Assembly (NCBI GenBank): GCA_002433055.1
Contig: DJHJ01000046.1
Coordinates: 1-48,369 of the forward strand
Length of the DNA: 48,369 nt
Origin: Acidobacteriia bacterium UBA6623
Lineage (GTDB): Bacteria > Acidobacteriota > Terriglobia > Bryobacterales > UBA6623
Direction: 5' to 3'
The translations under genes were made by a program, and so were the position numbers. Within the stretch, counting starts at the first letter, position 1, and the number at the start of each line of letters is the position of its first letter. Under the pieces are notes generated by a model. It did not search any database. It had not been told where the DNA came from and worked only from the letters and a program-made list of their open reading frames with translations. Of the stretch, positions 42,990 to 48,369 are shown piece after piece.

Positions 42990-44621
42990 CTATATGCTTA
43001 GCTCCTTCACTTGCTGCTTCCGTGATAAACCCAAATCGAAAATCAACCGTGAAACAAAAACCGATGTAAAGAGATTGGCCATCAAACCAACTGCGAGAGT
43101 CACGGCAAAACCTCGTATTGGTCCACGCCCGAAAGCGAAAAGGAACGCTGCCGCTATTATGGTCGTCAGGTTCGCATCAATGATGGTGGTCAACGCTTTT
43201 CCGAATCCAGAGTTCAATGCTGCTACCACTGCCTTACCAGATCGCAGCTCCTCACGAACACGCTCGAAAATCAGCACATTGGCATCTACAGCCATACCTA
43301 TTGTCAGGATGATACCTGCAACGCCCGGCAAAGTTAACGTGAACCCAAAATAACTTAGTACAGCCATGAGAATGATCAGATTGAGACACAGGGCTACTAC
43401 AGCATTTACTCCTGATCTCCGATAGTAAATCAACATCAGAATAATGACCAGAGCCATCCCCAACAGGGCACTACGAACGCCCTGCCGAATAGAGTCTGTG
43501 CCTAATGATGCTCCAACTGTTCTTTGCTCCAGCGGTTTGACACTGGCAGGGAGCGACCCCGCACGCAGAACCAATGCTAGGTCCACTGCCTCTTGTTGCC
43601 CACTCAAGCCCATGATTCGCCCTGAATCTTGTATGCGATCTTGTATCGTTGCCACATTGATAATGCGGTTGTCTAGGACGACTGAAAGCCGACCTTGACC
43701 GGCGCGAGGACCAGTGAAATCACCAAAGCGAACACCAGCTTCCCGGGAAAGCGTAAAGCTCGTTTCCCACTGTTGAGTCTGAGAGTCACGACCCGCCTGC
43801 GCATTCCGTAAATCACGTCCCGTGACTACTGGTGTACGCTTCAACACGTACCATTGTCGGATCGATTGTCCACTAGTATCCCGGGTGCGTTCACTGAGAA
43901 TCTCACTGTTCGGTGGCAGGATGCCTCCATTGGAGCTGATGGCCTGCGAACGAGACAGGTAGGGACCATCAACAACCTCCTGGATCTCAAGCAGAGCAGT
44001 CATCTGCAAGATCCCCATAACACGACTGGAGTCGCTGACACCTGGCAGTTGCACCAAAATTTCATACTCGGCATCAGCTCGCCCATGCTGCTGGATAGTT
44101 GGTTCCGTAAGCCCTAGACCATTGACGCGGTTCTCAATAGTTGTGATTGCCTGAGTAACCGTATTGCCTTTAACGGCTGCCAGTGCGGCCGGTCTCATAT
44201 TCAGCTTCCAAGTCGAAGAGTCAACAGGCACATAAATCCATTCAGTAAAGACTTCATCTATCGAGGCTCGAAAATCACTTGTACGATCCGAAGGGATACC
44301 TGTAACCGTAATCGCGATTGAGTCAGCGGATTCAACACCGAGGGGGTCATTGCGTTCGATTGAGTCAAAAGGAATATCCTGATTGTGTAAATCCTCTCGC
44401 AAGAGACTTATCGTTTGATCTGCCTCGGCACGGATAGCCTCATGGACCTGCACCTGTAGGATCAAGTGTGTCCCTCCTCTCAAATCGAGACCCAGGTTGA
44501 CACTATCAGAAACATTGCTTTCCAATTCTTCCCAAGAAGACGGGATGCCAATGACGCCATACGCACACACCAGCACGACGGCAAGTACGAGGGCTAATCT
44601 CTGCAGAAGCTTACTAGTCAT
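42990..44621 (-). CDS. secD: Protein translocase subunit SecD
   Basis: The 543-residue protein has an N-terminal helix, a large periplasmic region starting LGLDLRGGTHLILQV, and six C-terminal helices with GMAVDANVLIFERVREELRSG, the SecD membrane signature. It forms the SecDF complex that completes translocation. ENRVNGLGLTEPTIQQHG is the conserved P1-domain motif. No clear ribosome site was seen before the ATG. It lies between yajC (51-base gap) and secF, the common bacterial order. Confidence 0.96.
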   Translation of the reverse strand: MTSKLLQRLALVLAVVLVCAYGVIGIPSSWEELESNVSDSVNLGLDLRGGTHLILQVQVHEAIRAEADQTISLLREDLHNQDIPFDSIERNDPLGVESADSIAITVTGIPSDRTSDFRASIDEVFTEWIYVPVDSSTWKLNMRPAALAAVKGNTVTQAITTIENRVNGLGLTEPTIQQHGRADAEYEILVQLPGVSDSSRVMGILQMTALLEIQEVVDGPYLSRSQAISSNGGILPPNSEILSERTRDTSGQSIRQWYVLKRTPVVTGRDLRNAQAGRDSQTQQWETSFTLSREAGVRFGDFTGPRAGQGRLSVVLDNRIINVATIQDRIQDSGRIMGLSGQQEAVDLALVLRAGSLPASVKPLEQRTVGASLGTDSIRQGVRSALLGMALVIILMLIYYRRSGVNAVVALCLNLIILMAVLSYFGFTLTLPGVAGIILTIGMAVDANVLIFERVREELRSGKAVVAALNSGFGKALTTIIDANLTTIIAAAFLFAFGRGPIRGFAVTLAVGLMANLFTSVFVSRLIFDLGLSRKQQVKELSI

Positions 44622-44672
44622 GGTGGTTCTTCGTGAGATAGTTGAAAATGACAGCCAGAAAACGGCGGGAGG

Positions 44673-45020
44673 TTACCCTTTTTCCTCCGAATCGGAGATC
44701 AATGCACTAACTGCATTTCTGGAAACCTCCAACTTAACATTGTCTGGTTTGATACGCATCGTAACAGTGCTCTCATCAGCAACCGCAACTAGGGTGCCTA
44801 TGATTCCACCAGTGGTAACGACCTTGTCACCATTCTTAAGGTTTCGCAGCATCTCATCCAATTTGCGCTGCTTCCGCCGCATCGGCATAAAAAGCACAAA
44901 GTAGAAAATTACTACCATGAGGATAATGGGAATAAAGGGCTGCAACGGACTGCCGCTTTGCTGAAGCCAAAACGCCGGTGGCGCCCCTTCTATTAGGAAT
45001 TGCATCTCCCAAATCTTCAT
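44673..45020 (-). CDS. yajC: Preprotein translocase accessory protein YajC
   Basis: The 115-residue protein has one membrane helix (28-46, PFIPIILMVVIFYFVLFMPMRRKQRK) and the YajC core LRNLKNGDKVVTTGGIIGTLVAVADESTVTMRI. It associates with SecDF. An N-terminal stretch of 20 residues before the helix is longer than in E. coli; a second ATG at residue 6 is possible. It sits 121 bases after tgt and before secD. Confidence 0.94.
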   Translation of the reverse strand: MKIWEMQFLIEGAPPAFWLQQSGSPLQPFIPIILMVVIFYFVLFMPMRRKQRKLDEMLRNLKNGDKVVTTGGIIGTLVAVADESTVTMRIKPDNVKLEVSRNAVSALISDSEEKG

Positions 45021-45141
45021 CGCCGTAACTCTACTCAGTAGTACCTAACCCTTGTATGCGCCCAACGCCAAACTGTAATCAAAATTTTCTGGGGGAAACT
45101 AAATCCGTGTTCGAATACGTCGTATCTCACGGCCAGACCGG

Positions 45142-46311
45142 CTACAACCTCCGCCAGTTCGCAGAGCGGACACGGGCTAGATAAGCAGGGAACTCTCCAA
45201 TCTGTATAGCTTCTCGAATCTCTCTGAGCCTGTCAAGGTAAGCCGTCAAATTATGTAGCGTTGCCAGCGTGCAAAACAGCATTTCCCCAGCAAGAAAAAG
45301 ATGTCTTAGATAAGCTCTCGAATAGTTTAAACAGGTGTAACAGCGGCAAGTTTTATCCAGTGGCCGGTCATCAGCCTTCCATTTGCTGTTTTTGATTATC
45401 AGTGAACCTTCTGACGTGAAGAGATAACCATTGCGAGCATTTCGTGTCGGCAGTACACAATCCATCATATCCACACCGCGAGCCACGTACTCTGCTAACT
45501 CCTCGAGTGCCCCTACGCCCATTACATAACGCGGTTTGACTCGTGGCAAAACATCCTCAACAGCTTCAACCATTTCGAAGCTCAAGCGCCTGTCTTCACC
45601 GACCGACAAACCACCGATGGCATATCCTGGTGCGTCCATGTCAACCAAACGTTCGGCACATTCACGTCGCAAATCAGGAAACATCGACCCCTGGACAATC
45701 GGGAAGAGCATGGGCTGCAGTGAATCAGATGAAAGACTGCTCATAGCCTCGTCTCCGCTACTATCGCCAGCTGTCTGCCAATGTTGAAAACCACGGTCGG
45801 CCCACCGGATCGTACGCTCCATTGAGGACCGCGCATGATCTTTGCTGACCGGATAGTCGGTACACTCATCGAGCATCATCATCACATCACTACCCAGTGC
45901 CCACTGAACATCCACAGTTGATTCTGGAGTAAAGATGTGTTCAGAACCATCCAAGTGAGACCGGAAGACTACCCCTTCTTCGATGACTTTGCACAATGAG
46001 CTTAGACTGAAGACCTGAAAGCCTCCCGAATCCGTCAAAATTGCACCATCCCAGTTAATAAAGCTATGAAGTCCACCTAGCTTTGCAATCGTCTCATGAC
46101 CTGGTCGGAGAAAGAGGTGGTAGGTGTTCGCCAAGACAATCTGTGCCCCTAATTCCTCAGATAGCATGCGTTGCGTCAATCCTTTAACGCTACCAAGTGT
46201 CCCGACTGGCATGAACAACGGTGTTTCAATAGTGCCGTGAGCAGTACGGAGCAAACCGGTCCTGGCACGCGTAACTGGACACTCCGTGACAATTTCAAAG
46301 CGAGTAGACAT
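45142..46311 (-). CDS. tgt: Queuine/preQ1 tRNA-guanine transglycosylase
   Basis: The 389-residue TIM-barrel enzyme swaps guanine 34 of certain tRNAs for preQ1 on the path to queuosine. The active-site base Asp lies in ILTDSGGFQVFSL, with further catalytic motif MMLDECTDYP and GLSVGED. The zinc site is CRCYTCLNYSRAYLRHL, matching C-x-C-x2-C plus a later His. An Asp/Ser-rich insert near 185-198 (GDSSGDEAMSSLSSDS) is longer than usual. It opens the tgt-yajC-secDF operon, the widespread order. Other queuosine genes are not in the window. Confidence 0.96.
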   Translation of the reverse strand: MSTRFEIVTECPVTRARTGLLRTAHGTIETPLFMPVGTLGSVKGLTQRMLSEELGAQIVLANTYHLFLRPGHETIAKLGGLHSFINWDGAILTDSGGFQVFSLSSLCKVIEEGVVFRSHLDGSEHIFTPESTVDVQWALGSDVMMMLDECTDYPVSKDHARSSMERTIRWADRGFQHWQTAGDSSGDEAMSSLSSDSLQPMLFPIVQGSMFPDLRRECAERLVDMDAPGYAIGGLSVGEDRRLSFEMVEAVEDVLPRVKPRYVMGVGALEELAEYVARGVDMMDCVLPTRNARNGYLFTSEGSLIIKNSKWKADDRPLDKTCRCYTCLNYSRAYLRHLFLAGEMLFCTLATLHNLTAYLDRLREIREAIQIGEFPAYLARVRSANWRRL

Positions 46312-46361
46312 TCTGTTTTGTCTTTTAAGACTGTAAACCTATCTCAACTGAGGGTCTTTCT

Positions 46362-46390
46362 CCTCTACCTCAGGTCAGTATTTATGTCAA
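46362..46390 (-). promoter_or_regulatory. Candidate promoter of the tgt-sec-ton operon
   Basis: On the minus strand a perfect TTGACA (46390-46385) is followed after 17 bases by TAGAGG (46367-46362), a weak -10. Transcription would begin near 46355, about 44 bases before the tgt ATG. A CTGAGG/CCTCAG stem overlaps this start area. The good -35 and spacing support it; the poor -10 lowers confidence. Confidence 0.45.
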
Positions 46391-46746
46391 TAGAGATGCA
46401 AACTACCAGTTTATGCCAAGTGTATTAACCACTACAGATACTGGCCACTCTCATCTTAAAAAATCTATGCAAGCAACTGATACTTGCGTCGTTCGCAGCT
46501 AACATATAAAAATCACCTAAACAGGATTCAGATTCAACATCGACGCAACCAGACCCGCCTTATACACACCACAGAAGAAGTCATAAGACAATTACCAACC
46601 CTACCGCCGGGATAGATCTACCGGCTGTAGCTCAACTAACACAGAGCCACAGAGTAGCCAGCAGTACAAACAGTACAAAATTTTATTATCAATATAGTAT
46701 TACGATATACATAATAAAATAACCTTTGGATCCCATAAAGAAAAAT
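46391..46746. other. AT-rich intergenic region before the antitoxin gene
   Basis: About 355 bases with no supported gene. It was checked for a HigB/RelE-type toxin frame, intact or decayed, because such a gene normally precedes higA; none was found on either strand. The right part (46680-46746) is very AT-rich. No tRNA or riboswitch was recognised. Confidence 0.45.
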
Positions 46747-46787
46747 TTGTGATGTAATTACTTATTTGGTATTACCTATTAAGTAAT
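46747..46787 (+). promoter_or_regulatory. higA promoter overlaid by a 31-bp palindrome (autorepressor site)
   Basis: A promoter reads TTGTGA (46747-46752), 17 bases, TATTAC (46770-46775). An imperfect palindrome of 31 bases, centre 46772, covers 46757-46787: outer arms ATTACTTA and TAAGTAAT match perfectly, the inner GGTA-T-TACC matches perfectly, and only two positions per half differ. It overlaps the spacer and the -10 box. HigA-type proteins bind such palindromes as dimers, so self-repression is the likely reading. Confidence 0.6.
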
Positions 46788-46820
46788 AAATGGCCACATT
46801 GCCACGTAAGGAGCTCACCG

Positions 46821-47129
46821 ATGTCTGACGATACTCATGATCTGGTTGAGGCTATCCACCCTGGAATAGTTTTACATAATAAGTTTATGAAACCAAATGG
46901 TTTAAGCATTAATAGACTGGCTCGAGATTTAGATGTTCCTCCAAATCGCATCCACGCAATCATCCACGGAGAACGTTCAGTTACCGCGGATACAGCACTG
47001 CGACTTGCAGCCTATTTCGATATTGCAGCTGAGTCGTGGTTAGGCTTACAGATCGACTATGATTTACGGGTTGCCCGTCATCGACACGGTGACAAAATCT
47101 TGCACAGAGTCAGACGCCTTGAGATCTAA
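46821..47129 (+). CDS. higA: HigA-type antitoxin, XRE helix-turn-helix, without adjacent toxin
   Basis: The 102-residue protein follows the HigA/VapI pattern: IHPGIVLHNKFMKPNGLSIN, then the helix-turn-helix LARDLDVPPNRIHAIIHGER, SVTADTALRLAAYFDIAAESWLGLQ and a short YDLRVARH tail. HigA normally neutralises the RNase toxin HigB and represses the higBA operon. No higB frame exists in the about 500 bases upstream, and purH lies convergently downstream, so this is a solitary copy that may now act only as a regulator. AAGGAG eight bases upstream gives a strong start. The palindrome on its promoter fits autoregulation. Confidence 0.88.
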   Translation: MSDDTHDLVEAIHPGIVLHNKFMKPNGLSINRLARDLDVPPNRIHAIIHGERSVTADTALRLAAYFDIAAESWLGLQIDYDLRVARHRHGDKILHRVRRLEI

Positions 47130-47181
47130 ACCAGCGAAGACACGAAATTTTCTTCTCGTGCTCGAAAACTAAGTGGTGCCT

Positions 47182-48369
47182 CTAATGTCGGAAGTGTCGA
47201 ATGCCAGTCAGAACCATCGCTAACCCATGCTTGTTTGCCGCATCGATAACTTCCTGGTCGCGCTTCGAACCCCCCGGCTGAATAATCGCTGTGACACCAT
47301 GACCAGCAATTTCGTCGACACCATCGGCAAACGGGAAAAAGGCATCGGAACTTGCGACGGTGTTTTCAAGTGACAAAACGGCTTTACTTGCACCGATCCG
47401 TGCTGCATCAACTCGACTCATTTGACCCGCTCCAACACCAACCGTCTGTCCACCACGTACGTAAACTATGGCATTCGACTTTACGTGTTTGACAACTTTC
47501 CACCCGAAAAGAAGAGCTTTCATCTCATCTTCACTCGGTGAGCGCTCAGTGGCTATCGTAAGCTGACTATCAACCCAAGAAAGGTCGTCTTGCGACTGAA
47601 CCAAAAACCCGCCTGAAATGCTCTTGATCGCTGGACCTGTCGGTTCGACTCCAATCTCTAACAACCTCAGATCCCTTTTTTTCGTGAGAATTTCAAGAGC
47701 TTCGCGTGAGTAGCCTGGTGCTACGATCGCTTCAACAAAAAGGGCTGAGATTTCCTCGGCTGCCTCTGTGTCAAGCTTACAGTTAAAAGCCAAAACCGAA
47801 CCAAAAGCCGAAACTGGATCGCACTCAAGAGCCCTACGAAAGGCTTCTGCCGCTGATTCCTGCTCGGCGCAACCACAGGGATTAGTGTGTTTGATGATTG
47901 CAGCGGCAGGATTTTTAAATTCTTGAATAAGTTGCCAGGCAGCATCTAGATCGACCAGATTATTGAAAGAGAGATCTTTGCCATGCAATTTTTTGGCCGA
48001 ACCAAGACCACCTCCATTCGAAGCATAGAGTGCAGCACTTTGGTGAGGATTCTCACCATAGCGCAATTCCAATTTCTTCGGGATATTTATATCGAGAGCA
48101 TTAGGAAGTTTCTCAACAGAGACCGAATCACGAGCTCCCGGGGAAGGAATGCATTGAAGTTTGCGATTAATAGCACGATCATAAGCCGCCGTTAGAGCAA
48201 ATGCGCGTTGAGCTAGATACCAATGAGTGCTGGCAGGCAGCACTCCGTTGCCATCATCAAGCTCAGCTGCAATGCGTGCATAATCGGCAGGGTCGGTCAC
48301 TACTGCGACATCACGGAAGTTTTTCGCCGCCGCCCGAATCATCGTTGGCCCACCGATATCGATATTTTC
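47182..48369 (-). CDS. purH: Bifunctional AICAR transformylase/IMP cyclohydrolase, N-terminus cut by window edge
   Basis: The frame runs off the right edge and ends at 47182 (about 395 residues seen, roughly 125 missing). ENIDIGGPTMIRAAAKNF is the end of the IMP cyclohydrolase domain; the AICAR transformylase domain shows RYGENPHQSAALY, KHTNPCGCA with the catalytic Lys-His, FGSVLAFN, SNAIVYV and SDAFFPFADGVDEIAGHGVTAIIQPGGSKRD. It performs the last two steps of purine synthesis. It is convergent with higA over a 52-base gap. Confidence 0.95.
   Translation of the reverse strand, partial: ENIDIGGPTMIRAAAKNFRDVAVVTDPADYARIAAELDDGNGVLPASTHWYLAQRAFALTAAYDRAINRKLQCIPSPGARDSVSVEKLPNALDINIPKKLELRYGENPHQSAALYASNGGGLGSAKKLHGKDLSFNNLVDLDAAWQLIQEFKNPAAAIIKHTNPCGCAEQESAAEAFRRALECDPVSAFGSVLAFNCKLDTEAAEEISALFVEAIVAPGYSREALEILTKKRDLRLLEIGVEPTGPAIKSISGGFLVQSQDDLSWVDSQLTIATERSPSEDEMKALLFGWKVVKHVKSNAIVYVRGGQTVGVGAGQMSRVDAARIGASKAVLSLENTVASSDAFFPFADGVDEIAGHGVTAIIQPGGSKRDQEVIDAANKHGLAMVLTGIRHFRH

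Noticed and set aside
46391..46820. higB toxin gene upstream of higA
   Set aside because: All frames were read for a HigB/RelE-like product, including decayed copies, and none was found.
1..48369. CRISPR array, tRNA, rRNA, insertion sequence or prophage
   Set aside because: No regularly spaced repeats, tRNA T-loop consensus in gaps, transposase, integrase or phage structural genes were seen.

Overview
The window looks like a chromosomal segment of a Gram-negative, heterotrophic bacterium. It has lpxD (lipid A), a TonB/ExbB/ExbD system, SecDF-YajC, Tat-exported and lipobox proteins, and moderate GC content (a little under 50 % by eye). The Planctomycete-type cytochrome gene with a DUF1552 partner, the receiver protein with an Acidobacteria-like C-terminal helix, the YugP-type peptidase and the class II ribonucleotide reductase together suggest an uncultured Acidobacteriota lineage. 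That assignment is inference; no rRNA gene is present to settle it.

Layout, left to right. 1-3.3 kb (minus): fumarase class I, a sugar epimerase and a truncated lipid kinase. 3.5-6.6 kb: B12-dependent nrdJ with its own promoter and a strong terminator. 6.7-8.9 kb (minus): a methyltransferase and rmuC. 9.2-11.7 kb: a ThDP enzyme and a membrane zinc peptidase. 11.8-17.5 kb: gyrA, a DASS transporter and glyA. 17.5-21.2 kb: a six-domain S1 protein with a long leader, a receiver protein that lacks the phospho-acceptor Asp, and a YajQ-family protein. The S1 and receiver proteins carry the same short peptide, F-x-SYVAISG, in their tails. 21.2-22.9 kb (minus): lpxD translationally coupled to a Cys-rich MobB-like P-loop protein. 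23-28 kb: an S1/P1 nuclease with an altered zinc site, a sodium:solute symporter and a beta-lactamase-NamZ fusion. 28.1-31.9 kb: a DUF1592-type cytochrome and a DUF1552 Tat protein. 31.9-35.8 kb: an M15-like protein, aroC and araB. 35.8-46.3 kb (minus): tgt-yajC-secD-secF-tonB-exbB-exbD-exbD-TPR lipoprotein, a terminator, then rel. 46.8 kb to the end: a HigA-type antitoxin without a toxin, and the purH 3' part.

Most genes are housekeeping. The stretch most likely to hold something undescribed is 17.5-21.2 kb. There a promoter, a ~230-nt leader and a small ORF that overlaps the S1 start codon precede the S1/pseudo-receiver/YajQ trio with its shared peptide. Secondary points of interest are the terminator placed between the TPR lipoprotein gene and rel, the HigA palindrome lying on its own promoter, the leaderless araB, and the nuclease that lost two zinc ligands. 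No tRNA, rRNA, CRISPR array, insertion sequence or prophage was seen.
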